NCBI GenBank assembly: GCA_030587365.1
Contig: JAUQZE010000025.1
Coordinates: 36,919-100,918, forward strand
Source of the DNA: Candidatus Freyarchaeota archaeon
GTDB taxonomy: Archaea; Asgardarchaeota; Jordiarchaeia; Jordiarchaeales; Jordiarchaeaceae
DNA length: 64,000 nt
Direction: 5' to 3'
Position 1 is the first letter of the stretch, and the number at the start of each line of letters is the position of its first letter. The position numbers and the translations under genes are program-made. The notes below the pieces were generated by a model. The model saw only the letters and a list, made by a program, of their open reading frames with translations, had not been told where the DNA came from and did not search any database. This document shows, piece after piece, positions 54,001-61,228 of this stretch.

Positions 54001-57000
54001 GCTAGAGGACAGGAAGAAGCCGCCTGTGTTGAATCCCTGTACACCGTTGTTGTTTGCGGTGTTACCCGAAAGAATATTGTTCGAGCTATTTTCTAGGTAG
54101 AAGCCGAACTGATTGTTTTCGGCGATATTATTTAGGATTGTGCTACCCTGCGAATTGTAAAGGATTAAACCGTGATAGCAGTATGTTATGGTGGTGTTCT
54201 CAATCCACACATTATCCGCTCTTACCGTGAGCCCCTGTTTGTCGGGCCAAGAACCGCTTTCGTGTCCGCAGTACTCCACCCAGCTGTTGTTCACCTGAAA
54301 TGTTGCTCCCTCGTACACTGTGAAGTAGTAGGGGTTAGCTGGATTGATGGCGGTTATTTTAGTAGATTCGTTAATATACAGTCCCCCGTGAACGCTGATA
54401 CCATACTGAATCGGGCTGGTGCCGTTGTTTAGGTTTAGTGTACAGTTGGTGAGGTGCAGCTCACCGGTTTCCGTGATATTGAGGTTTCCATTGAGAGTGA
54501 TATTGAGGTTTGTAAAAACGTTTACATCGTTTATTGTGGGATTCGTCCATACTGTTGTTATGATTGTGAGGTATCTACATTGGCTCCAAGCGCCGTTTGA
54601 GTCTTGCACTCTTAGGCTGATGGTGTAGGTGCCTTCATCTGCATATTCATGGTGGGGGGTGGGGTCTGTGCTACTTGTTCCGTCGCCGAAGTCCCACTCG
54701 TAGGCGGTGATGGGATCTCCATTTAGATCAGAGACTTGGCATGAGAACCAGAATTTGGCAGCGTATGATGATTCAACTAAGATGTTATCTACGGTTGGAG
54801 GATCATTTGAGGGTAGGGGCGCGCCGATTATGTTTCTGGCGCTGTAAGCAATACTATGGTTAACTAGAATGAGAGATGAGGGTAGTTTTAAGGTGCCTGC
54901 TTTTATGGCTTTGAGTGTGTAGGTTAGGGTTGCAGAACTTCCGCTGGCGACATCGATTGTTATGTTATTAGTGCCCTGGTAGAGTTCAAAGTATTCTGAG
55001 GGGATGATGTCCATGATTGTTACTGTTTCGGTCTCCAATCCTAGGTTTTTGACCCTTACACTCACTGAAATTGTGTCATTAATACCGAAGCTCACCTGCT
55101 CGGGATGCTTCTCAAATTGCAGATGAGCGGCGGTGGGAGGGCGAATGCCCGGGAGAGTTAGAGGCAGAGTGATTTGGTACGGGTAATTCTGCCCGTATTG
55201 TGTTGGGGTTCCTCCAGTGTGGAAGGTGGGGTAGTCGACTTCTGATGTCACGTTGGCTGTGATGGCTTGGCCAGCGGTTAGTGTTTCTGCAATCACCCAG
55301 GGCTGACCCATTTCTGGCAGAGTCACGTTGGAGTCTATGACTGGTCCCAGGGTTGGGAGGAAGGTAATGTTAACATTATTCGCAGTTTGTTCACCTACGT
55401 TTCTCACTGTGAAGTATACTGAAACCGTGTCTCCAGGGCTTGCAACCCAGTTTGAGCACTCCGTGGAGTATACCAGTAGTGGCTCAGAAACCCCCACATG
55501 AGCGTAAAAACCGGAATAAAACATGTAGTTTGTCAGCCCGCTTGGATGAAGCCGAAACTCGCATGGGATATAAATTGTTGTAGAACCAGTGTTTTTGGCG
55601 GTGATGTTGTAGTCTATGACCACACTCTCCCCCGGAGCTATATCGTAAGGCCCCGTGGAAGGAGCAAATGATGCTCCAATATCTGGAGGCGGTAAACCAT
55701 CTGTAAAGTACATAACAGTAGCGTTTATGATATACGTTGACGGCGTTACGTTGTGTGCTGTTACTGTTCCCACGTTTTTCAGTGTCAGTGTGAGGGTCCC
55801 TGTTTCTCCGGGATTCATGTTCAAATTGGACATATCATAATCCACAATCACGTAAGGTAAACCGCTTTCCAGAGTGTAAGTAACATTAAGATCCTCAACA
55901 CCTATATCCATTCCAGAGAAGCAGCTGATCTCAGGTTGCATATTCACATACGACGAAACATACACTTGTGGTGGAGTCGGGTAGAAGGCTGTGATGTTGC
56001 TGGTGACTGGTAGCAAAATTTGGATATTAGCATTTGGTGTTTGTGATTTTATGTTGCTGCCTGTCGGTGTGTCTAGTAGCTTTCTCAGACTAAAGGTGTA
56101 GTGGCCACCACTCTCTCCTATCTGTTCCTCGATAACCGCTCCGACCTGTGTTCTTCCCATCACTGTAAATGTCCCTGTCTGATTATAAACCGAATCCATA
56201 ATGGATATCGTTTTTTGTGATGAGTCCTTCTGAGCTATGGTCTTCGCAAAGGTATTATCAGGTATTAGCCCTTCCATAAAATTATAAATTTCAGCTGAAG
56301 TGTTCAGAGAATTAAAATACAGAAGACCCCCGGTGAATTCTATCAATCCCTCAGAAGGTTGAATTTGGGACAAGACCACTGTTGTGAAGAATATTTTTTG
56401 AATGGTTATCCCCCAAGTTGTGTAAAGTTTTGATTGAAGTTCATTAAAAATCAGCTTGGCAGCGTAAGCACAGTTCTGGGCGGCACTAGAGTCCGTACCG
56501 CTAATACCGATAATTATATAGCCCGTGGTTTCATTCAAATTCAATGAACTATAATAATATGGACTTGGTATACACCAAAAAGCGGGACCTGCACCTCCCG
56601 GAGGAATCATGTAGAAAATATTGTGTGGTGCTGAAGAGTTTAGACCTTGGCTAGCAGTATGTTCCAGTAAAACTAAAAACGAGATAATATTTGTTACATT
56701 GCTCGGGATGCTAAGGCCGAAGAAGGTCTCGTTGAATTGGGAAATTGCAGTTACTTCTACAGAGTTTTCTAGGGCTGAGGGATTTGCAATCAGGCTTTCA
56801 GAGGTTAGGTTTTGTATGGTTGGTAGTTTTGGTGTTTGTGTTGCTTGTATTCCTGCGGGTTGTGTTGCTGTTGGTAGGAATGGTGGGGTTTGCTGTGAGG
56901 TTAGGAGTGTGAATGTGAGTAGCCCAGTTAGTGAAGCAATTATAATGAGGCTTAGAATTAGCTTTTTGCGCTTTATCAAAATTTTTTGATGTGATGACAT
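48037..57000 (-). CDS. Giant secreted multidomain protein with NosD-type beta-helices
   Basis: The 2987-residue extracellular protein starts with basic SSHQKILIKRKK plus a hydrophobic helix (to ~33) acting as signal or anchor. In order it has a unique domain (~60-360), CARDB-like sandwiches (~360-730) and a PKD domain (~735-815; YEWDFGDGTSSTDPTPHHEYADEGTYTISL). A first module has a header (WTNPTINDVN), a ~20-coil beta-helix of ~23-residue repeats (GNTA-NN-GF-L) and a cap with SHVETF (~817-1490). A second, longer module repeats this (~1503-2390). Two GTFD-type Ig-like repeats (~2393-2590), a linker domain and two OmpL47-like PPTT domains (~2720-2900) follow. There is no C-terminal membrane anchor. 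Many NxS/T sequons suggest heavy glycosylation. Role probably adhesion or surface polysaccharide binding. Confidence 0.85.
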   Translation of the reverse strand: MSSHQKILIKRKKLILSLIIIASLTGLLTFTLLTSQQTPPFLPTATQPAGIQATQTPKLPTIQNLTSESLIANPSALENSVEVTAISQFNETFFGLSIPSNVTNIISFLVLLEHTASQGLNSSAPHNIFYMIPPGGAGPAFWCIPSPYYYSSLNLNETTGYIIIGISGTDSSAAQNCAYAAKLIFNELQSKLYTTWGITIQKIFFTTVVLSQIQPSEGLIEFTGGLLYFNSLNTSAEIYNFMEGLIPDNTFAKTIAQKDSSQKTISIMDSVYNQTGTFTVMGRTQVGAVIEEQIGESGGHYTFSLRKLLDTPTGSNIKSQTPNANIQILLPVTSNITAFYPTPPQVYVSSYVNMQPEISCFSGMDIGVEDLNVTYTLESGLPYVIVDYDMSNLNMNPGETGTLTLTLKNVGTVTAHNVTPSTYIINATVMYFTDGLPPPDIGASFAPSTGPYDIAPGESVVIDYNITAKNTGSTTIYIPCEFRLHPSGLTNYMFYSGFYAHVGVSEPLLVYSTECSNWVASPGDTVSVYFTVRNVGEQTANNVNITFLPTLGPVIDSNVTLPEMGQPWVIAETLTAGQAITANVTSEVDYPTFHTGGTPTQYGQNYPYQITLPLTLPGIRPPTAAHLQFEKHPEQVSFGINDTISVSVRVKNLGLETETVTIMDIIPSEYFELYQGTNNITIDVASGSSATLTYTLKAIKAGTLKLPSSLILVNHSIAYSARNIIGAPLPSNDPPTVDNILVESSYAAKFWFSCQVSDLNGDPITAYEWDFGDGTSSTDPTPHHEYADEGTYTISLRVQDSNGAWSQCRYLTIITTVWTNPTINDVNVFTNLNITLNGNLNITETGELHLTNCTLNLNNGTSPIQYGISVHGGLYINESTKITAINPANPYYFTVYEGATFQVNNSWVEYCGHESGSWPDKQGLTVRADNVWIENTTITYCYHGLILYNSQGSTILNNIAENNQFGFYLENSSNNILSGNTANNNGVQGFNTGGFFLSSSSNNTLSGNTANNNYDYGFLYSSSSNNTITGNTATENYYGFCLYASSNNTVTGNTAANNIGYGFTLSDSSDNNIVSGNTVVYNKYYLLTGLVLSDSGNNSLSGNVMIGSGLSVRGSLEILASNAVDQSNTVNGKVLYYYVSRGGLSSADFTNAGQVILVNCSDSEISDLSISLVYAGIQLSYSCNNTISRNDISSSYYGIYLSYSCNNTISRNDISFNFFGIYLSNSNNNTLSGNTANNNHHSGFRLDNSHYNNLTGNSAAYNYNFWGFYISSSSYNNLSGNTANNNYVGFFLAYSSNNTLSDNNATNNNANGFYLSISSDNVLTGNTATNKKRVGVGFFLEYSSSNILTGNTAENYIYGFFLRTKSNNNNLPGNIAINCSTGYTWSHESVNNNFTGSIEINYLRVKITDASGLPISGAHVKVENDIVVYATSYFGGSDPTTDSNGLTPWIAVPYRTFTGPLTMTENTTLITANYYGLVFKDNPRTIIMSTSHVETFQFLKYMEVTWINPVISDVNISKYFNITINGDLTITGTGELHLINCTLSLNNGNTPVQYGISVYGAIYINESSTITAINPANPYYFTVHKGSTFQMNDSRVEYCGHESGSWPDKQGLTVGADNAWIENNTITHGYYGLILYMSERSIILNNTATENEYGFYLYYGCYNTLLCNTATNNGHHGFKMVENTYFNFTGNTATNNGYAGFYLELRNSYNTLWGNNATDNYYGFWLESSSNNNLTGNTATNNDVYGFYLKYGFYNTLWGNNATDNYYGFWLESSSNNNLTGNTAKNNDVYGFYLSSSLNNNLSGNTAKNYYGFYLVSSSYNTLWSNNATDNGREGFYLYSNSNNNNLSDNIATNNYRYGFFLENCSYNNLVNNTAEGNRGGGFRLQFSPYNILSGNNAMFNSYPGFRLYRSSYNNLSGNTAIRNSYLGFSLEYCSYTNLINNTATNIIGWGFYLVGCSYNNLINNTATNNVEYGFHLDESSYNNLWGNNATNNNWDGFYLESSWKNTLSFNTAVNNTQCGFRLDYGWPIYWLGYISHWEGNNTFIYNMATNNDESGFYLYFSYYNDFSGNTASNNNQHGFYISTLSDSNDFSGNTASNNNQYGFYQDVNYHYTVFDNTAINNSIGFYLCGNYFVISGNTAANNHYHGFYLDGVSLSIENNNAINNNYDGFQLYYCTQCTFTGNNAINNSRYGFYLYKSHRNSLSGNSATNNIQCGFRIDYGDITFPYITWEGLNTIHNNNVKNSNYGFYIYDSSYNTLTLNFALNCTMGYYCYDTESRPLDTIENNFKGSEWWNYLRVNVTDINGYPIPGASVVVLYINPGDGRTGRSYITDQNGLTDWIETPYWIFLSDPPHWENSLPSEFTTSVDVYYQGYPIEDKYRKVIMSTTHVETFCVIDNADPWVVITAPTSDSTVNTGVVWINGTFDGTGSNIIDINVNDTTRFERVEPSGAGPYSITGIYAFRNITAISTGEFGVEIVVQDGTGRTGTATRRVILDQNNPIVTITIPPSDGTFYTGGVWINGTFDETGSQVAIIAINDSRFALVEPVGAGPYGISGTYCFVALITEEGEFGLEVTVWDQAGLTGTATRHLILLNNTPTGEDVEVTDPVSGISVTFDNVTDSGTTIVITNATGPEPPAGFEVSGVYHNITTTSNYTGSITIAIPYDESQISVPEEYLKLMHWDEELEVWVDVTTWVDVNNNIVYGEVTSFSVFVVMEPIDVTPPTTSIDLSGVIGLNSWYLSNVTVTLTATDDIMGVAKIEYRLEGTPWTTYIVPFAITDEGITTVYYRSFDLVGNEEEAKSMTIRIDETPPTTELVIGTHYVDEAGNIYVTSDTMFTITATDAFSGVAYSYYRINGGDWIEYVEPFTITGPIGTYTIEYYSVDGAGNKETPKSKTVILEQTFQGYGMLRIDKQWFRGDATLFLSEHLIRIQVGDQIATWNIVKHYKLCNIEIYFGEGELGKIVLIIHRGQATSHVLAVGSWAFFCGRA
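49820..54550 (-). repeat. Duplicated module (header + beta-helix + cap) inside the giant gene
   Basis: Two large modules share order and sequence. A ~50-base stretch encoding CGHESGSWPDKQGLTV recurs at ~52160-52210 and ~54226-54276 with about one mismatch. The module spans ~54550-52500 and ~52490-49820. The second has more coils. Within the helices, a 135-base unit (45 residues, two coils) is nearly identical at ~51630 and ~51765. A 69-base unit recurs at ~53358 and ~53427. Confidence 0.8.
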
Positions 57001-57035
57001 TTACTCTTTTTTCCTTTTTTTGGGTATTTTTTCAT
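56976..57035 (-). CDS. Possible leader peptide overlapping the giant gene start
   Basis: An ATG at 57033-57035 opens a 19-codon basic reading frame (MKKYPKKGKKSKCHHIKKF). It ends 25 bases inside the giant gene in another frame. Its Shine-Dalgarno GAGGAGG lies six bases upstream, much stronger than the one before the giant gene. Such an overlapping leader could couple or regulate giant-gene translation. No homologues are known to me. Confidence 0.35.
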   Translation of the reverse strand: MKKYPKKGKKSKCHHIKKF

Positions 57036-57036
57036 T

Positions 57037-57109
57037 GCGCCCCTCCTCGGCGCTCTCCTGCAGGTACTGACGAGAGGCTAATCCTCTCTGCTATGTGCCG
57101 CTTGTGGCA
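57037..57109 (-). promoter_or_regulatory. Structured 5' leader of the giant gene
   Basis: Three perfect hairpins lie within 73 bases of otherwise AT-rich DNA. They are GCGCC/GGCGC (57037-57053) with the Shine-Dalgarno motif in the loop, GAGAGG/CCTCTC (57072-57088, 5-base loop) and TGCC/GGCA (57096-57109, 6-base loop). Read on the minus strand they form an ordered leader just before the leader-peptide ATG. No known riboswitch consensus is recognised. Confidence 0.4.
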
Positions 57110-57353
57110 ATTAGGTTCCCCTCACTAATTTCCCCGAATCCCAGTGTTTCCGATTTCCAAGAAAATTTTGAAATTGTTTTATGTATTTCTATTAATCTAT
57201 ATATAAATCTTACTGTTAATCTCATATAAGTACTTTATATAAATATAAACTTGTACAAATTTCTTATAAATTCATCAAAGTTCCAGAGAAACCCGCCATG
57301 AACATCACCGAAGCAGCTACTACACCCGACGGAAAGAAATCAATATAACGAAT

Positions 57354-57590
57354 CTATTCATTTTTAAAGTGTACTTCACAGGTACGGGCAATGCGAAAAA
57401 AGCAAAACCTAGGAAGAGAGGAAAATCCCCGTGTGTCACCAGATGAACTGTAGCTTGGCATGCCGTCATTGGAGGGGTATCTGAAAAAGACTAACCCGGC
57501 TATTTGGGTGATTAGCGATGTGGCGAACTGAATTCTTCTTAAATAATGTTTCAAATCTCTCTTAGCTATGTACCAGGCTTTAGCCAGCGT
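57354..57590 (-). pseudogene. Remnant of a third ABC-2 permease
   Basis: From 57590 downward the frame reads TLAKAWYIAKRDLKHYLRRI then QFATSLITQIAGLVFF. It aligns with the starts of the two permeases downstream (MLREAWYITERELRHFVRRR and MLRESWYVATREIRHFYRQR). After ~40 residues homology is lost, and the rest of the frame to 57354 is unrelated. No start codon survives. It sits in a 700-base gap that otherwise holds only the giant gene's leader. Confidence 0.65.
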
Positions 57591-57710
57591 CTACCACATT
57601 ACTCAGTAGATGTAGGCAAGTTATAAAGGCTATTTAAAAACTTGGAAGTTTAAACTTATTTTTATAAGCAATAATATTAGCGATTTAAAAGAAGGAGGGA
57701 GTTTAAGCGG

Positions 57711-58613
57711 TTATACTGTGGATTTTCTGAAGAGGTAGGCTCCGATTAATACCATACCCACAAATATTAGTGAAAGCACCGCGAAATCGTATAATAGGGA
57801 GCCGCCGATTCCCATGAGAGCCCAATCTCCATAAAGCGGCCCAAACTGTCCACCGAGAAGAGATCTTCTTATACCGTCGACGGCGTAGGTCAAGGGATTG
57901 AACTGGGCAGCGTTCTGTAGCCAGCCGGGCATAGACGCCAGAGTGGCAATTGCTGGACTGATGAAGAAGAGCGGGAGTAGAACCATTTGGAATATTCCGA
58001 AGAAGCCTTCAACGTTGGACATCTTTATTCCTGCTGCTGTGGAGATTCCTGCGAGTCCTAAGGCGAAGATTATCATGAAGGGTATGGTTAAGGCTATTCC
58101 TATGATTCCTGTGTAAATTTTAACCCCTAGAAGAATGGCTATTATAATAACCACGAAAGCTTGGATTAAGCTTCTGATTGTCGCCGCTATCATTTTTCCA
58201 AGCATTATTGAGACGCGGGGAATTGGGGCAGCTAGCAACTTGGCGAAATATCCGAACCGCTTATCCCAGATAATGCTAACTCCAGACATGAAGGCAGTAG
58301 CCATTACAGTGAAGGCAATTATTCCGGTTGCCAAAAAATCAACATAGCGGACGCTAAACATGCTTGATAGTCCGAGTTTCGTGAAAAGGTCAATTGGGAG
58401 AAGATACACAAAAAATTGCAGCATGTTCAATGATCCTGGGGATCCCAAACTTCCCATTAAGCCCATTGCAAAACCAGTTATACCTGAATTTATGGCGAGA
58501 CCAAAGAATGCTAGCCAAATCACGGGCTGTATGAATGAGGTTATCAACATTATTCTCCTTCTAACAAAGTGCCTAAGTTCTCTTTCAGTTATGTACCATG
58601 CTTCTCTTAGCAA
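57711..58613 (-). CDS. ABC-2 type transporter permease (DrrB-like), copy 1
   Basis: The 300-residue membrane protein has the ABC-2 permease pattern. A cytoplasmic start (AWYITERELRHFVRRR) precedes six helices. The conserved coupling region VSIIWDKRFGYFAKLLAAPIPRVSIMLGKM and the late NPLTYAVDGIRRSLLGG follow. It is paralogous to the gene at 58688 and lies after it with a ~75-base gap. Such permeases export drugs, lipids or polysaccharides. The local ATPase gene is broken. Confidence 0.9.
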   Translation of the reverse strand: MLREAWYITERELRHFVRRRIMLITSFIQPVIWLAFFGLAINSGITGFAMGLMGSLGSPGSLNMLQFFVYLLPIDLFTKLGLSSMFSVRYVDFLATGIIAFTVMATAFMSGVSIIWDKRFGYFAKLLAAPIPRVSIMLGKMIAATIRSLIQAFVVIIIAILLGVKIYTGIIGIALTIPFMIIFALGLAGISTAAGIKMSNVEGFFGIFQMVLLPLFFISPAIATLASMPGWLQNAAQFNPLTYAVDGIRRSLLGGQFGPLYGDWALMGIGGSLLYDFAVLSLIFVGMVLIGAYLFRKSTV

Positions 58614-58687
58614 TCAATTTTCCTCCAATAAACCATGTGGATTTTGTAATCGTCATATTGTGGTAAGCTCTAGTCAAAATTTCTTTT

Positions 58688-59614
58688 TTATTTGAGTGAT
58701 CTTCTAAATACGGTTACCCCTATAGTAACCATGATAACTATGAATAAGCCTAATACGGCTGCGTCTACCAGAAGGCTCCCTCCAACTCCTATGAAGGCGT
58801 AGTCACCTTGAAGTAGGCCAAATGTTCCACCAATAAGGCAACCTCTTATTCCATCAACTGCGTAGGTTAGGGGATTGCCATAAGCCACAACTTGGAGCCA
58901 TCCTGGCATCAGCGCCACAGGGAATAGGGCACCCGAAGCGAAGAACAGCGGCATCAGTATAAGGTTGATGACCCCAAAAAATTCTTCATGCTCAGCCATC
59001 TTGATTCCAACTGCCGTAGACATGCCTGAAAATCCCAAGGAGAATAAAGCCATGTAGGGGACTGCCATTATGATTCCTAGGAGTCCAGTGTTAATTTTTG
59101 CTCCTACAAGTATTGCTAAAGCTATAACGATAAGTCCTTGTGTCATTGCTCTAATTGTCGCCGAGATCATTTTTCCAAGCATTATTGAACTTCTTGGGAT
59201 TGGGGAAACGAGTAGTTTGTTGAGGAAGCCGAATCTTCTGTCCCAGACTATGGAGACTCCTGCGAACATTGCGGTGAACATGGCGGTCATCGCTACGATA
59301 CCCGGGGAGAGGAAAGAGATGTAACTTATGGTAGTCAAATTTAGAAGATAATATTTTATAATCCATATCCACCATACGGGAACGGCGCTCATTAAGGGGT
59401 CAAGATTCAGTGAAAAGACGATGAAAGTAAGCGTCGTAGGAATCCCCCGTATACCCAAACTACTTAGATTGAATCCGGGTAATCCTCCACTGAGCGCGGA
59501 ACCGAATAGTGCCAGCCATATCAGCGGAGTCACCAGTGCAGTGATTACCTGAATCCTTTGCCTGTAGAAGTGTCTAATTTCTCTTGTCGCTACGTACCAT
59601 GATTCCCTCAGCAT
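58688..59614 (-). CDS. ABC-2 type transporter permease (DrrB-like), copy 2
   Basis: This 308-residue paralogue of copy 1 has the same signatures (VSIVWDRRFGFLNKLLVSPIPRSSIMLGKM and NPLTYAVDGIRGCLIGG). An N-terminal cytoplasmic helix and six predicted membrane helices are present. Its start follows the ATPase remnant by one base, which reflects the original ATPase-permease operon. Two permeases could form a heterodimer. Without the local ATPase they would depend on one encoded elsewhere, or be inactive. Confidence 0.9.
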   Translation of the reverse strand: MLRESWYVATREIRHFYRQRIQVITALVTPLIWLALFGSALSGGLPGFNLSSLGIRGIPTTLTFIVFSLNLDPLMSAVPVWWIWIIKYYLLNLTTISYISFLSPGIVAMTAMFTAMFAGVSIVWDRRFGFLNKLLVSPIPRSSIMLGKMISATIRAMTQGLIVIALAILVGAKINTGLLGIIMAVPYMALFSLGFSGMSTAVGIKMAEHEEFFGVINLILMPLFFASGALFPVALMPGWLQVVAYGNPLTYAVDGIRGCLIGGTFGLLQGDYAFIGVGGSLLVDAAVLGLFIVIMVTIGVTVFRRSLK

Positions 59615-59615
59615 T

Positions 59616-60115
59616 CTATTTCCGCCTTCTTCTCTGCATTAACATCCTACTCTTGAATAACTCTATCATATCTGTTTTTTCCGTCCTTAGACTTCTCCCC
59701 GTGAATTTGATGAACACATCGTCAAGAGTTGGTCGGCTAAGGGAGATGTTATCTATGCTAACACCAATCTTGTTGGCTTCTTCAAAAAGCTTAGGTATCG
59801 CGGTCTCACCATTATTAACCGTTATTCGGATTCCACCCTCTCGTGGTGACACTTCCGAAACAAATTTTAGCTTCTTAACTTGATTCAGAAAAGCTTCACT
59901 ATCATTCGTATGAACCAAGACTATGTCGCCGCCTAACATTCCCTTCGGTTCATTGGGGGTGCCGATGCTCACAATATTTCCATAATCAATTATCGCGACC
60001 CGGTTACACAGTTTATCCGCCTTATCCATATATATAGGGTAGTCATGAAAATTGTTATTCCCTGCTCGTTTAGCTTTTTGACATACTCCCAAATGCTGGC
60101 TCTGCTTGAGGGAGA
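59616..60115 (-). pseudogene. ABC transporter ATPase, 3' fragment with frameshift
   Basis: From about 60110 one frame reads SRASIWEYVKKLNEQGITIF followed by MTTLY, the region after the D-loop of DrrA-type ATPases. In TATATATATGG the frame shifts, as if two bases (TA) were added, and continues YMDKADKLCNRVAIIDYGNIVSIGTP. The DrrA C-terminal domain then runs to the stop at 59616. Walker A, signature and Walker B are all missing, so it cannot hydrolyse ATP. DNA upstream of ~60110 is unrelated, marking a deletion junction. Confidence 0.8.
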
Positions 60116-60176
60116 AGTCAAAAACATTTGTGATACTTTTTGATTTTGCTATTGCCATTTATTAAATTCGCTTTGT

Positions 60177-60846
60177 TCATTCATCTTCCAATTCGTTTTC
60201 TTTTTTACTGCATTGTTCGTCAATGCTTATAAACTTTGGTGGTTTTGATTTCAGTTGTTTCAGGTTGACTAGTTCGGTTTGCTTTGGGAATCTTGGAAGA
60301 TAAAACCAGAAGATTTCAGGCCAATCTCGATTGTTATCGTCTATTTTCCTTTCCAGTCCTGTGTACCTTTTACAGTTTGTGCAGTAGGCGCATATTACGT
60401 CAAGTGTTACGAAGCGGTATCCAAAGTCGTCCTCAACTTCGTATACTCTGGTTGACAGCTTTTCCAAATACTTTAATTCGAGGTATTCTCCGCATAGGCA
60501 GAGTAGGGAGCGGAAATGGAATTTGACTAATTCATCAATTATTTCCTTCGGTATATTTAACTCATGAGTAATATTTGTCTGTTCTTGAACGAAAAAGTAC
60601 CCCGGTGTCCTCGAAGCCGTTTTCCGTGATGAGCTTGCAGAAGAGCTTGGTTTCTGTGCCCCTCTTGACCACGTTTTTTGAGCCACACCTCGGGCAGGGT
60701 CTCTTCTGGGAGTAGAGTTTGTTGTTGTAGGATGAGAGGTGTGCTTGAACCGCGATACGGAGGATGAGCATCACGGGTAAAAGTTGCTTCACAGCTGGGG
60801 GTCTCACGGCATCACCACACAAAGGGATGTTGAAAAAACGCATCAA
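60177..60846 (-). pseudogene. Frameshifted zinc-binding protein, unknown
   Basis: An upstream frame (60846 to ~60600) has YSQKRPCPRCGSKNVVKRGTETKLFC and then runs out. The adjacent frame continues YFFVQEQTNITHELNIPKEIIDELVKFHF with CLCGEYLEL and CAYCTNCKRYTG to the stop at 60177. They join with one shift in the CCGGGG run near 60600. The CPRCGS...VVKRG knuckle is common at transposase N-termini, but no DDE core is present. It may be an accessory gene of a mobile element. Confidence 0.5.
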
Positions 60847-61069
60847 ACCTAAAAAACTTACCCCCCGAATCGAACGAATCTACATCAAATCCAAACAAAG
60901 GTTTAAAAGGTAGGTACCAAAAGATAATAAATAAAAAACAGAGAAATACCTGTTGACCCCCCGGGAAAAATGCATCAACAGAGGCCGACAACAGGAAGCC
61001 TAAAAAACCTTCTAGAGCTAAAAGAAGCAAAAAAAGAGCGTGTGTAGATTACCTATAAGGGATTGAAAC

Positions 61070-61228
61070 AAGTGCTGTGTAGTCAAATGGTTTATCCCAA
61101 GTCCTTGTTTGGAGCCTACCTGGGAAATAAAGTTCTGTCCGGGATGTGGAAAGAGGTTCGGTATTGTCGGAGGGTCGAAATTAGTCGAAGTATGGAATAG
61201 GAAATTAGATGAGGCGATGTCAATGTGA
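61070..61228 (+). pseudogene. Lar-like zinc-ribbon remnant
   Basis: The frame lacks a start codon but reads KFCPGCGKRFGIVGGSKLVE then VWNRKLDEAMSM up to a stop at 61226-61228. CPGCGK with a later VEVWNR resembles the C-terminus of Lar-type restriction-alleviation or phage zinc-ribbon proteins. The stop overlaps the GTG start of the acyltransferase by two bases, as in a coupled pair. Confidence 0.35.

Noticed and set aside
50400..54100. CRISPR array
   Set aside because: Regularly spaced similar DNA in this stretch is the coding repeat of beta-helix coils within one open frame. Repeats are diverged and spacers are not unique.
57050..57110. Hammerhead-like ribozyme (CTGACGAGAGG)
   Set aside because: The segment resembles the start of a hammerhead core, but the GAAA part and the required third stem are absent.
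60850..61068. Transposase C-terminus in VDPPGKNASTE reading frame
   Set aside because: It slightly resembles the VDPxxTS motif of TnpB proteins, but no cysteine knuckle or catalytic residue follows.
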